NCBI GenBank assembly: GCA_018433085.1
Contig: JAHDRW010000004.1
Location: 93,831 to 157,830 of the forward strand
Direction of reading: 5' to 3'
Source: Deltaproteobacteria bacterium
Lineage (GTDB): Bacteria > Desulfobacterota > Desulfomonilia > UBA1062
Length of the DNA stretch: 64,000 bases
Shown: piece by piece, positions 1 to 8,474 of the stretch
How the letters are laid out: every line of letters starts with the position of its first letter
How positions within the stretch are numbered: position 1 is the stretch's first letter
Made by a program: the position numbers and the translations under genes
The notes under the pieces: model-generated
Seen by the model: the letters and a program-made list of their open reading frames with translations, nothing else
What the model was told of the DNA's origin: nothing
The model's database searches: none

Positions 1-305
1 TGGAAGCAGCAACCGGTGCGCGATCCGAGCAGACGGCCCATCTTGCTCTTCTTCACCAGGTCGTCAATGCTCTGGTGAATGTGGGTGAACCGGTTGATCT
101 TCTTGCCCGTAAGATGGGAGGTGGCCGTCATGAGGTCCTCATACTCGGGCATGTGCGCGAACTCATACGTAGCCGCCACCGCGTTCATGGAAGGGCGGAT
201 GATCGGGTCGTCCACCACGTTCTCCACCCGTTTGCCAAACATGTACACCTTAAGCTTCAATTTCCTCAGAGACTCTTCGTACTGCTTTGCATTCATCATC
301 GGCAT
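1..305 (-). CDS. 4-hydroxybutyryl-CoA dehydratase / 4-hydroxyphenylacetate 3-hydroxylase family protein, N-terminal part
   Basis: Only the first 101 residues are in the window; the gene runs off the left edge. The protein starts MPMMNAKQYEESLRKLKLKV and continues with VYMFGKRVEN, DDPIIRPSMNAVA, TYEFA, LTGKKINRF, HIHQSIDDL and KMGRLLG. These are the hallmark N-terminal motifs of the AbfD family (4-hydroxybutyryl-CoA dehydratase/vinylacetyl-CoA isomerase). Family members carry FAD and a [4Fe-4S] cluster and convert 4-hydroxybutyryl-CoA to crotonyl-CoA; the cluster ligands would lie beyond the edge. The start at 305 is chosen because CAGGAG lies 7 nt upstream. The gene is last in an operon with thiolase, enoyl-CoA hydratase and acyl-CoA dehydrogenase, which fits a crotonyl-CoA-forming role. 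Some homologues act on other 4-hydroxyacyl-CoA or aromatic substrates, so the substrate is inferred. Confidence 0.85.
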   Translation of the reverse strand, partial: MPMMNAKQYEESLRKLKLKVYMFGKRVENVVDDPIIRPSMNAVAATYEFAHMPEYEDLMTATSHLTGKKINRFTHIHQSIDDLVKKSKMGRLLGSRTGCCF

Positions 306-371
306 AGTAACACTCCTGTCTTTTTCGATTATCCCTCTTATCCTATCGTATGCTGTCTATCTCCTAAAGGC

Positions 372-2174
372 TCAGGCAACAAAAAGCGACTCTCCCATCT
401 CGACAAAGGAGCGGTCGAACTGCCTGATGGTATCCATTCTTCCATATACGGTCGGGAGGACGGAGCCGATAAAGAATTTCGCTGTCGCGATCTTACCGGC
501 ATAGAACGACTTGTCCCGATCACCGGCGCCTGCCTGCGCCTCGTGGGCCTTCCACGCCTGCCAGAGTAACATCCAGCCCAGCACCACATCTCCGAATATC
601 TCGAGATAGGGCGTGGCCCATGAGTATGCCAGGTAAGCGTCCTCTCCGGATGACTTTTCGAGCAGGAACCGGGTAATCTCTTCGAGCGAGGCGACAGACC
701 TGCCGACCGAGTCGGCGTACGGCGCGAGCGCATCGATGCCCGAGGCCCTTTCGATGGTCTTCTTCATCTCATCTACCACGGTCCGGAAGGCCTCTCCCTG
801 CTTCATCCGGACCTTACGGCCAAAGAGGTCGATCGCCTGGATGCCGTTGGTCCCTTCATAGATCGCCGTGATCTTGCAGTCCCGGGCGAACTGCTCCACC
901 TGATACTCTTTGCAGAACCCATAGCCTCCGTGGACCTGGATCGCCCGCACGCACACGTCGAAGCCCTTGTCCGTGGAGCAGGCCTTGGCGATGGGGGTGA
1001 GCAGCTCCACGAGGTTGAGCCACCTCTTCTTTTCATCCCCGTCCGTGCTCGCCGACTCCATGTCCATGCAGAAGGTGGTGTAGAGGATCAGGGCGCGCAG
1101 CCCCTCGGAATAGGCCTTCATCCACAGGAGGTTCCGGCGGACGTCCGGGTGCGTGATAATGGGCACCTGCGTGAAGTCCCTGGTGCCGAAGGCCCCGCCC
1201 TGCTTGCGCTCCCGGGCGAAATCGAGGGCGTGCAGATACGCCGCGCTGCCCAGTGCCTGGCCCTGCAGCCCGACCAGCACCCGCTGCTCGTTCATCATGT
1301 GAAACATAACGACAATTCCCTTCTGCTCGGGCCCCAGGAGCTCGCCCCGGCATGCCCCGTTGTCGCCGAAGTTGAGCACGCTCGTCGGCGAACCGTGGAT
1401 GCCCATCTTGTGCTCCACACCCGAACACACGAGATCGTTGGCCTCGCCTGGGGTCCCGTCGTCGTTGACCCGATACTTGGGAACGATGAAGCACGAGAGC
1501 CCCCGGGTTCCCTCGGGGTCTCCCTCGATGCGCGCCAACACGATGTGGACGATGTTCTCGGTAAGGTCGTTCTCACCGCTGCTGATGAAGATTTTTCCGC
1601 CCACGATCGAGAAGGTGCCGTCCGGGTTCCTGACAGCCTTTGTCCGCGCCGCACCCACGTCGCTGCCTGCCTGGGTCTCGGTGAGGTCCATGGTGCCGCT
1701 GTATCTCCCCTCGTACAGGGGCTGCATGTATTTGCGCTTCTGCTCCTGTGTGCCGTAGAGCTCGATGACCTTTGCCGCGCTGTGGGTGAGCCCCATGTAT
1801 ACGGTCAGGGCGTGGTTCGCGGCATAGAACAGCTCGTGGCAGGCGAAATACATGCAGATCGGCGCGTTCTGTCCGCCCACGTCGTACACGTCGGGCAGGC
1901 TCATCCACCCCCCCTCACAGTATTTCCTGAAGGGGCCCCGGAATGCATCGGGGCACCTGACCGTACCGTTTTCGAACACGCACCCGACCTCGTCGCCCTC
2001 GCTGTTGACCGGGGCGAACTCGTTGACCGCGAGCTTCTCGGCCGTATCGATGATCATCTCGAAGGTCTCCCTGGAATGATCGCCAAACTTTTCCATATTG
2101 CAGAGCTTCTCTATTTCCAGCTGCTCGTAGAGAACAAAACGGGCATCTCTTAAGTCGACCAGTTTGTTATCCAT
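372..2174 (-). CDS. acyl-CoA dehydrogenase, long DmdC-like form with C-terminal extension
   Basis: A 600-residue acyl-CoA dehydrogenase. The length and the extra C-terminal domain match the long DmdC/AcdA-like group rather than the usual ~380-residue form. The flavin-binding middle segment is visible (MDLTETQAGSDVGA near residues 160-175; GKIFISSGEND). The catalytic-base region ITAIYEGTNGIQAIDLFGRK contains the expected glutamate of YEGTN. It oxidises an acyl-CoA to the enoyl-CoA and passes electrons to an ETF. It lies 54 bp downstream of the enoyl-CoA hydratase and 66 bp upstream of the 4-hydroxybutyryl-CoA dehydratase homologue, in one operon. The acyl chain specificity cannot be read from the sequence. 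Confidence 0.93.
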   Translation of the reverse strand: MDNKLVDLRDARFVLYEQLEIEKLCNMEKFGDHSRETFEMIIDTAEKLAVNEFAPVNSEGDEVGCVFENGTVRCPDAFRGPFRKYCEGGWMSLPDVYDVGGQNAPICMYFACHELFYAANHALTVYMGLTHSAAKVIELYGTQEQKRKYMQPLYEGRYSGTMDLTETQAGSDVGAARTKAVRNPDGTFSIVGGKIFISSGENDLTENIVHIVLARIEGDPEGTRGLSCFIVPKYRVNDDGTPGEANDLVCSGVEHKMGIHGSPTSVLNFGDNGACRGELLGPEQKGIVVMFHMMNEQRVLVGLQGQALGSAAYLHALDFARERKQGGAFGTRDFTQVPIITHPDVRRNLLWMKAYSEGLRALILYTTFCMDMESASTDGDEKKRWLNLVELLTPIAKACSTDKGFDVCVRAIQVHGGYGFCKEYQVEQFARDCKITAIYEGTNGIQAIDLFGRKVRMKQGEAFRTVVDEMKKTIERASGIDALAPYADSVGRSVASLEEITRFLLEKSSGEDAYLAYSWATPYLEIFGDVVLGWMLLWQAWKAHEAQAGAGDRDKSFYAGKIATAKFFIGSVLPTVYGRMDTIRQFDRSFVEMGESLFVA

Positions 2175-2228
2175 GTTCCTCTCTCCTTACACGAATGCTG
2201 CGCGTCTCGATGTCCCCCGGTCCACCCG

Positions 2229-2990
2229 CTATTTTCCGGTGAACTGGGGTTTCCTCTTTTCATGAAAGGCCTTCATTCCTTCCTTCTGATCGGATGTGGA
2301 AAACAGATCGCCCCACACAACGGCCTCATAGGCGAGCCCGGAAGCCAGGTCCCTGTCGATGCCGTAGTTGATCGACTTCTTTGCGGCTTCGACCGCACAC
2401 GGGGATTTCTCCACGATCTTCTTCGCCATCGACATGGCCTCCTCCTCCGGATCACCGTCCACGACCCGCTCACAGAGCCCCCACGTCAGCGCGGTCTGGG
2501 CATCGACGATGTTGCCGAAAAAGATCATCTCCCGCGCGCGGCCCAAGCCGATGAGTTTCGGGAGACGTTGCGTCCCCCCGGCACCGGGCATGATCCCGAG
2601 CTTGATTTCCGGCAGCCCGAGCTTCGCATCGGTACTCAAGATGCGGAAGTCACACGCGAGGGCAAGCTCCAGGCCGCCGCCGAGGGCAAAACCCCTGATC
2701 ACCGCAAAAACCGGGATCGGCAGGGCTTCGATCCTGTCGTACACGGGGCTGAAACCGAAATCCCTGGCCTGAGCCGGGTTCAGGTCCATCATCTCCACGA
2801 TATCGGCGCCTGCTGCAAAATTTTTCCCCTCGCCGACAATGACCAGCGCGCGGGTCCGGCTTTCGATCACCCGGTCAATCAGCGAATCGAGCTCTGAGAC
2901 AAGCCCGCTGTTGAGCGCATTGAGTACCTCGGGCCGGTTGATCGTGATTGTGGCTATCTGGTTCTCGAATTCGTATTTCAGATATTTCAT
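2229..2990 (-). CDS. enoyl-CoA hydratase/isomerase (crotonase family)
   Basis: A 253-residue crotonase with normal family length. The oxyanion-hole segments FAAGADI and ALGGGLELALACDFR are present. Both catalytic glutamates of hydrating crotonases appear to be kept (in GGGLELA and in LGLPEIKLG), followed by the typical PGAGGTQRLP. It hydrates trans-2-enoyl-CoA to (S)-3-hydroxyacyl-CoA. It lies between the thiolase (91 bp upstream) and the acyl-CoA dehydrogenase, so it is a beta-oxidation step of this operon. The neighbouring 4-hydroxybutyryl-CoA dehydratase homologue would supply crotonyl-CoA as a natural substrate, which is an inference from context. Confidence 0.93.
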   Translation of the reverse strand: MKYLKYEFENQIATITINRPEVLNALNSGLVSELDSLIDRVIESRTRALVIVGEGKNFAAGADIVEMMDLNPAQARDFGFSPVYDRIEALPIPVFAVIRGFALGGGLELALACDFRILSTDAKLGLPEIKLGIMPGAGGTQRLPKLIGLGRAREMIFFGNIVDAQTALTWGLCERVVDGDPEEEAMSMAKKIVEKSPCAVEAAKKSINYGIDRDLASGLAYEAVVWGDLFSTSDQKEGMKAFHEKRKPQFTGK

Positions 2991-3081
2991 TTCGGCATCT
3001 CCTGTTTAGCGGCGGGAATGAAAAGATCCCGCCGTTTCTTTGCTGTGCCGCCTTTTCCCGTTCACGGACAAAGAAATCGCG

Positions 3082-4296
3082 CTACCCGTCCACCCTGATC
3101 ACGGCACAATCGCCCTGGGCCAGACCGCCGCAGATTCCACAGACCCCGTAGCCGCCGCCCCGTCTCCTGAGCTCGTGCATCAACGTGAGCAGAACCCGGG
3201 CGCCGCTCGCCCCCACGGGATGGCCGATTGCGATGGCCCCGCCGTTGGGATTCGTCTTTTTCAGGAGCTCACGCCATTTCGCTTCGTCGCCTCCGGCTAG
3301 GATCTTGGCGGAAACCAGGGTGACAGCGGCAAAGGCCTCGTTGATCTCGACCACCTTCATATCGTCGATGTTCAGGTTGGCTCGCTTCAGTGCCTTCTGG
3401 ATCACGAAACCGGGAAGCTCGGCCATTCTCCTGGGCTCGCTGGCGCCGCTCGCCACCGAGACAATGGTGGCAAGTGGCTTTACTCCCATTTCCTCTGCCT
3501 TGGATCTCCTCATGATGATGACCGCGGCCGCACCTGCATCGAGGCCAGGGGCGTTGCCGGCGGTCACCGTGGGGCTTCCGTAGATGGTCTTCAGCTTTGC
3601 AAGACCCTCGAGCGTGGTGTTCGGCTTGGGGAACTCGTCGCGGTCGAAAAGGATCGGATCGCCCCGTCTCTGCGGTACCTCCACGGGCACCAGCTCGTCC
3701 TTGAATCTCCCGGCCTTGTCGGCCTCGCCCCACTTCTGTTGCGAGCCCAGTGCCCACTGGTCCTGCTCCTCGCGGGATATGCCGTATTCGATGGCGATCT
3801 CTCCGGCGTCCTTGCCCAGGGGGGAGTACTCGCGGTAGGTGATGGGGTTGAGATAATCCTGAACCAGGAGCGGCGCCATCCCGGAGCCCCACCGGTGCCC
3901 GTTCATCAGAAGCGGGGTGTTGCTCATGTTTTCGGCACCCACAGCCATACAGGTGTCCGCTTCGTCCAGGAGAATCGCCCTTCTTCCCAGATGAACGGCG
4001 CAAAGCGATGAACAGCATGCCCGGTCGATGGTCAATGACACCAGGTTCTGGGGCAGTCCGGCACGGAGCAGTGCCTGTCGTCCGTTCACATTGTCGAAAA
4101 GCGCCGCCTCGGCCTGATCGCACATGCCATAATAGAGCTCGTCCAGGTCTTCTCCCTTGAGGCCGGAACGCTTGAGGCTCTCCTTGATGACGATGCACCC
4201 CAGATCGGTGCTGTGAACGCTTCTCAAAGCACCACCAAACTTGCTGAACGGTGTCCTCACCCCACTTACGATTACGACATCATCTTTGTTTTTCAT
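3082..4296 (-). CDS. acetyl-CoA acetyltransferase (thiolase)
   Basis: A 404-residue thiolase. The nucleophilic cysteine is expected at Cys94 in IDRACCSSLCA, although a serine replaces the usual following glycine. NEAFAAV, GGAIAIGHPVGASGAR (active-site His) and the C-terminal VCGICGGLAQGDCAV (second active-site Cys) are all present. It cleaves 3-ketoacyl-CoA with CoA to acetyl-CoA plus a shortened acyl-CoA, or runs in reverse. It is the first gene of the minus-strand operon. An intrinsic terminator at 4386-4435 separates it from the TetR gene, so its promoter must lie in the ~90 bp between them. Confidence 0.93.
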   Translation of the reverse strand: MKNKDDVVIVSGVRTPFSKFGGALRSVHSTDLGCIVIKESLKRSGLKGEDLDELYYGMCDQAEAALFDNVNGRQALLRAGLPQNLVSLTIDRACCSSLCAVHLGRRAILLDEADTCMAVGAENMSNTPLLMNGHRWGSGMAPLLVQDYLNPITYREYSPLGKDAGEIAIEYGISREEQDQWALGSQQKWGEADKAGRFKDELVPVEVPQRRGDPILFDRDEFPKPNTTLEGLAKLKTIYGSPTVTAGNAPGLDAGAAAVIIMRRSKAEEMGVKPLATIVSVASGASEPRRMAELPGFVIQKALKRANLNIDDMKVVEINEAFAAVTLVSAKILAGGDEAKWRELLKKTNPNGGAIAIGHPVGASGARVLLTLMHELRRRGGGYGVCGICGGLAQGDCAVIRVDG

Positions 4297-4385
4297 CGCT
4301 TACTCCCTTCATCTCCTTCTCGTTGAATGGTTGATCCGCGTTGCTCTGCGCTATTTACTGTTTTTGCATGAATCATCTTGACGCA

Positions 4386-4435
4386 AAAAATGCGGGCATT
4401 GTGGTGATGTGGGCTCCCACAATGCCCGCATTTTT
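4386..4435. terminator. bidirectional rho-independent terminator
   Basis: The arms AAAAATGCGGGCATTGTGG and CCACAATGCCCGCATTTTT form a near-perfect stem of about 19 bp, with A and T runs on both sides. It ends the TetR transcript (minus strand) just before the thiolase operon promoter. Confidence 0.85.
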
Positions 4436-4571
4436 AAAATGGTGCCTTTCCTGCCCCGGGTTGGCCGGCCCGTGACAGTGTTACGACTGATTCAGTTCCG
4501 GTTATCTTTATGTATTATCCCTGCATACCCCTTTGAACGGATATCGATCATGCACGGTCCGGAAACACTTT

Positions 4572-5750
4572 TCATTCCTCGTCTCCCCGATAATCCACTA
4601 CCGCCGAGCAGAACAGATTCGTCGTATGGTTGATCTCCTGGATCTTGTCATGATCCTTGCCGTCATGGAACATGATCCACCGAAGGGCCAGATGGCTGAA
4701 CGCGCCGAAAAACATGTTCCTGAATACGCGCGGATTCACATCCTGCCGGAAAAACCCTTTTTCCTTGCCTTCCTCGATGATCTCTTCGACCACGCGGAAG
4801 TACCGCTGGAAACTCTCGAATGCCTTGGAGCTGTAGAACCGGGTGTTCAACTGGAGCTGGAGAAGAAAAACCTTGAGAAAATCTTCCTCGGTCAGCATAA
4901 GGAAGAAATAGTATTTGGTGAACCTCTTGAGCTTTCTCACCGGATTCTTGATATGGAAGGTCTCGGAGAGCTCGTCGAGATTCTCCTGGAACCGGTGCTG
5001 CGGGATGGAGAGGAAGACATCCTCCTTGTTTTCGAAATACTCGTAGACCGAGGCCTCGGAGATCCCGGCGAGCTTGGCGATCTCGGATATCTTTGCCTTG
5101 GTGAATCCCTTTTCGGCAAAAACCTTCTCCGCAGCCCTTAAGATCCGATCCGACTTGGTGTAGATCGGCCTCGCGCTCGAGGTAACCATGGCATGAACCA
5201 GGGACATGATATCATCGAGATCGGCAGCGCCCTCCTCGATCTCGCCAAGGGCAAGGGAGCTGATCACCTCCATGTCGAGGGTGCCCAGAATGATATCGCG
5301 CGCCACCTTGACACTCAGATCCGAGCGGAACGAACCGTCCTTGATGCCGTTGTCCAGAATACCGTACATGACGTCGGCATATTCCTTCACGAGCTGGTAG
5401 GCCGGAGTCAGATAGAAATCAGGTGAAGACCTGCATTCGAGGGTCAGTATCCTGCCGTATCCCGGGTGGGTGTCGATGTCTCTCAGATGGAACCAGATCA
5501 TCTTGCTCAGGCGGCTCTCGGCGTCACGGATACCCTGCAGATGCTCCCCCAGCAGAAAGAGCACCTCCTTCATCCGCTCTCCGGGCACGGAAAACAGCAG
5601 ATCTTCCTTGCCCTTAAAATACTGGTAGATCACGGAGTCCGCAACCCCTGCCCTGGCTGCGATCTCCGAGATCGTGGTATCCGCCAGTCTTTTTTCCGAC
5701 ATGATTTCTTCCGCAGAAGCCAATATCTTCGATCGTTTGTCGTCAGCCAT
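4572..5750 (-). CDS. TetR-family regulator with two tandem TetR units
   Basis: A 392-residue protein made of two complete TetR units, about twice the normal length of 190-210 residues. The first helix-turn-helix covers roughly residues 7-52 (TTISEIAARAGVADSVIYQY). The second covers about 200-247 (KISEIAKLAGISEASVYEYF). Each is followed by its own alpha-helical ligand domain; the two halves are related but clearly diverged. Such regulators usually repress neighbouring acyl-CoA genes and release DNA on binding an acyl-CoA or similar ligand. It lies between the thiolase operon and the 3-hydroxyacyl-CoA dehydrogenase, both on the same strand, so these are likely targets. One chain could bind as an intramolecular pseudo-dimer (inference). 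Confidence 0.92.
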   Translation of the reverse strand: MADDKRSKILASAEEIMSEKRLADTTISEIAARAGVADSVIYQYFKGKEDLLFSVPGERMKEVLFLLGEHLQGIRDAESRLSKMIWFHLRDIDTHPGYGRILTLECRSSPDFYLTPAYQLVKEYADVMYGILDNGIKDGSFRSDLSVKVARDIILGTLDMEVISSLALGEIEEGAADLDDIMSLVHAMVTSSARPIYTKSDRILRAAEKVFAEKGFTKAKISEIAKLAGISEASVYEYFENKEDVFLSIPQHRFQENLDELSETFHIKNPVRKLKRFTKYYFFLMLTEEDFLKVFLLQLQLNTRFYSSKAFESFQRYFRVVEEIIEEGKEKGFFRQDVNPRVFRNMFFGAFSHLALRWIMFHDGKDHDKIQEINHTTNLFCSAVVDYRGDEE

Positions 5751-5869
5751 TAGAGAACCTCACATCTGGATTATATATCAGCTTCTGTGTAATCATCATC
5801 TTTCTCATTTTTTGTAAAGCCGTTTTTGCCGCACCGATTTATCGAACGAATCCTTTCTTCACTCGGAAA

Positions 5870-6730
5870 TTACTTGGTGTAGCTGTGCCAGCCCCTGCCT
5901 GTCTTTCTTCCGAGGTGCTTCGCATCGACCAGTTGCTTCAGTACGGCCCTGGGCCTGAACCGCTCTCCATATGCATCGAAAAGGATCTGCTGGACCTTCA
6001 GGTTCAGGTCGTTGCTGGTAATATCCATCAGGGCGAACGGGCCGATCGGATGTCCCAGGCCGTACCTGCATGCGGTATCGATATCCTCCGGGCTCGCGAC
6101 CCCCTCTTCCAGGAGCCTGCATGCCTCTACCCACATCGCATGGAGCAGCCTGTTGACGGCAAACCCGGCAACATCCTTTACCCGCACCGGTTCCTTGCCG
6201 ATCGCGCGGCAGCAATCCATCATGTACTCCACCGCGCTCTCGTCGGTATCGAGCGCAGGGATCACCTCGACCAGCTTCATGACGAACGCCGGGGAGAAGA
6301 AATGCGCCCCCAGAAACTTCCCTATCCTCTTCGGTCCCACGGAGGTGGCCAGAAGGGTGATGGGCAGGCTCGACGTGTTGGTGGCAAAGACGCACTCGGG
6401 TTTGCAGATAGCGTCCAGTCGCGAGAGCACCTCTTTTTTCGTGTTGAAGTCCTCGAACACGGCCTCGACCACCACGTCCACGTCGTCGAAGCCCTCGAAA
6501 CTCTCGGTCAGGCCGATTCGGCCGAGAGACTCTACCTTTTCTTCCTCGGTCATCTTGCCTTTCCTGATCGACTTGTCCAGTACGCCGCTCAATCGCTCCT
6601 TTGCCCGTTGAGCGAGATCGAGCGATATTTCATGGATGACCACGCTGATACCAGATGTGGCAAAACAAAGCGCAATCTCGGCCCCCATCATACCGGCACC
6701 GACAACCCCTACTCTCTTCACGTCGCTCAT
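5870..6730 (-). CDS. 3-hydroxyacyl-CoA dehydrogenase, short form
   Basis: A 286-residue single-function 3-hydroxyacyl-CoA (3-hydroxybutyryl-CoA) dehydrogenase. It starts MSDVKRVGVVGAGMMGAEIA, with the Rossmann GxGxxG motif. FATNTSSLPIT, GAHFFSPAFVMKLVEVI (catalytic His region) and the C-terminal helical domain with GLGHPIGPFALMD follow. It oxidises 3-hydroxyacyl-CoA to 3-ketoacyl-CoA with NAD+. The start at 6730 is preferred over an upstream one at 6769 because AGGAGG lies 10 nt before it and the Rossmann fold begins directly after. It is not in the thiolase operon but completes its pathway. Confidence 0.93.
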   Translation of the reverse strand: MSDVKRVGVVGAGMMGAEIALCFATSGISVVIHEISLDLAQRAKERLSGVLDKSIRKGKMTEEEKVESLGRIGLTESFEGFDDVDVVVEAVFEDFNTKKEVLSRLDAICKPECVFATNTSSLPITLLATSVGPKRIGKFLGAHFFSPAFVMKLVEVIPALDTDESAVEYMMDCCRAIGKEPVRVKDVAGFAVNRLLHAMWVEACRLLEEGVASPEDIDTACRYGLGHPIGPFALMDITSNDLNLKVQQILFDAYGERFRPRAVLKQLVDAKHLGRKTGRGWHSYTK

Positions 6731-7451
6731 GATCAACTTGCCTCCTGTATATGTGACGTTTTCCCACACCTGAATTTAATATCATTTATTCTTTGCCATT
6801 AACTGAACCTTATTCTATTCATTATGGCTCCCTGTGTCAACTCTTTTTATTTCCTGTTCTTTCCCTTAGTATAATTATTAACCCCTTTTATTTCTTTGTG
6901 TTATCTGCAGTAAATTCCCCTCGGGTATTTTTTTTCAGCCCCAGAGGGATCCGCATGGCACTCACTACTCAGGCGATACCGCAAAATCGAGCATTGACCA
7001 TTCAATCTGACTCTATAACTATTTATTATTCATCGGTGGTCACGCCCCTGGGAATTTTCTGGATGCCCATCTCTTATATGATTGATTATTTGGTTTTATT
7101 TACTTATTTCATTCCCCGCACCAAAAGGATGCCTGCTTGCCTAGAAATGCGTCTCTAATTATCTTTTAGTTGAATCATATTCATTTATCGTATATATACT
7201 CTTGAAGCAGGGAGTTTGACTTATGGATGGGCATGCGGGGGCGTTGGTCGGATGAGGAGCGCGCGAGGTGGTAGAGATTCTTCGAAGCACCGGTCGAGGG
7301 TATCAGGCCTGCCGAAAGCGGACGCCCCGTCAGAATGGAAGCACGCGATATCCATCGGGTGATGCCTGCAACGACACATCTGCGGGAATATCGGCAGCTG
7401 TCTAGAGGCAATCGGGATTTATAAAAATTTTGCATGAAAAGGAGAGCATCG
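6731..7451. other. 720-bp intergenic region between divergent genes
   Basis: The region lies between the divergent 3-hydroxyacyl-CoA dehydrogenase (minus) and universal stress protein (plus). The first ~450 bp are much richer in A and T than the genes and probably hold the promoters. I see no convincing coding region: the open frames here lack ribosome sites and recognisable motifs. Confidence 0.5.
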
Positions 7452-7940
7452 ATGAACTACGATTTCGAGAAGATTCTCTACGTGACCGATTTGTCCGAGA
7501 ACGCTGAGCACGCCTTCGGGTACGCCTTCAGCATCGCTAAACGTTTTTCTGCCAGGATCACCGTCCTGCACGTGCTCGAGGAGTCGTCGAGAAGTGCATA
7601 TCCGCTGGTAAGCACCATCCTGGGGGAAAATCAATGGAAAGAGCTGATCGAGAGCAACAAGCAGACGGCCCTGAACACCATCCGGCAGCGCATCAGCGAT
7701 ACCTGCTCGGGTGTGTGTGATGACGGAGAGTTCCGAGAATATGTGGAAGACGTGGTCGTCACCTTCGGCAACGCAGAAAACGAGATCCTCACCATGGTCG
7801 AGAAACAGCAGTTCGATCTCGTCATCATCGGTGCGCACGCCGTGACGTCTGTGGGCAAGGCCTTGCTGGATTATACCGCCAGACACGTTGTCCGTCAGTG
7901 CACGAAACCGGTCCTGATCATTCATCTGCCGAACGATTAG
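7452..7940 (+). CDS. universal stress protein (UspA family)
   Basis: A 162-residue single-domain Usp protein. The N-terminal strand FEKILYVTDLSENAEHAFGYAFSIAKRF and the segment ITVLHVLEE are typical. The C-terminal half has DLVIIGAHAVTSVGKALLDYTARHVVRQCTKPVLIIH, which matches the family fold. The full ATP-binding signature GxxG..G(S/T) is incomplete, so nucleotide binding is uncertain. The start at 7452 is chosen because AAAGGAG lies 8 nt upstream; an in-frame ATG at 7434 is less likely. It stands alone, divergent from 3-hydroxyacyl-CoA dehydrogenase. Confidence 0.9.
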   Translation: MNYDFEKILYVTDLSENAEHAFGYAFSIAKRFSARITVLHVLEESSRSAYPLVSTILGENQWKELIESNKQTALNTIRQRISDTCSGVCDDGEFREYVEDVVVTFGNAENEILTMVEKQQFDLVIIGAHAVTSVGKALLDYTARHVVRQCTKPVLIIHLPND

Positions 7941-8202
7941 CCCTTACCCGAGGTGACGTGCCTTATGTGACTCCCGTCACCGTACCCTGTCATGAGCATG
8001 GGCAGACCGGTTCCTCCCTAAAGGCGCGCCCCGGATCCGGAATGACCGGGCGCAGGGACGGTTCTTGTGTGCCCTCATACCCTGACCCGCCTGAAACCCC
8101 CTCCGGGAACGATAGGGGCTTTTTCAATGGTATGAACCCCAGGGCAAGCCCTGGACCCTACTGAAGCCGCAAGCGGCGGGGAATGTGACCCCACCTTCAA
8201 AG

Positions 8203-8236
8203 TCCTTAAGAAACGGACCTGGAAGAAGGATTCAGG
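8203..8236 (+). repeat. dispersed 34-bp repeat, copy A
   Basis: The core reads CTTAAGAAACGGACC followed by GAAGAAGGATTCAG. Related copies are at 18621-18654 and 34298-34331, all on the same strand, and differ from each other at several positions. All three copies lie outside intact coding sequence or at a gene end. Confidence 0.55.
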
Positions 8237-8340
8237 CCGAGCCTTGTCCGGGCGCAGCACAGGGGCACTCTCCCCACGACCGTACAAGCACTGCGCGAAA
8301 CACCGTGTGGCACCCTTCATGTCTGCCTCTGATACAAAGG

Positions 8341-8388
8341 CGCAAAGCCGGCCCTGGCGGAGGTAGTTCCGCCGGGGCCGGCTTTGCG
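8341..8388. terminator. long hairpin between convergent genes, terminator-like
   Basis: The arms CGCAAAGCCGGCCC and GGGCCGGCTTTGCG enclose a second stem GGCGGA/TCCGCC with a 6-nt loop. In total there are about 20 base pairs. No T run follows on either strand, so it may block RNA decay or read-through rather than act as a classical terminator. Confidence 0.5.
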
Positions 8389-8474
8389 ATCCCCTGCCGA
8401 TGTCCGGTCAGTCGTTTCCCGTTCTTCTCCCCTTTCCTTTTTTTTCGAAGCTTCTTTCCGGGACCGGGTACGGA

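Larger units (their letters stand above)
7941..8474. other. intergenic region between convergent genes
   Basis: 534 bp between universal stress protein and acyl-CoA dehydrogenase, which converge. It holds one copy of a dispersed repeat (8203-8236) and a very stable hairpin (8341-8388). No credible gene was seen. Confidence 0.5.

Noticed and set aside
930..2153. 407-codon plus-strand frame opposite the first acyl-CoA dehydrogenase
   Set aside because: Shadow of a gene with strong homology motifs.
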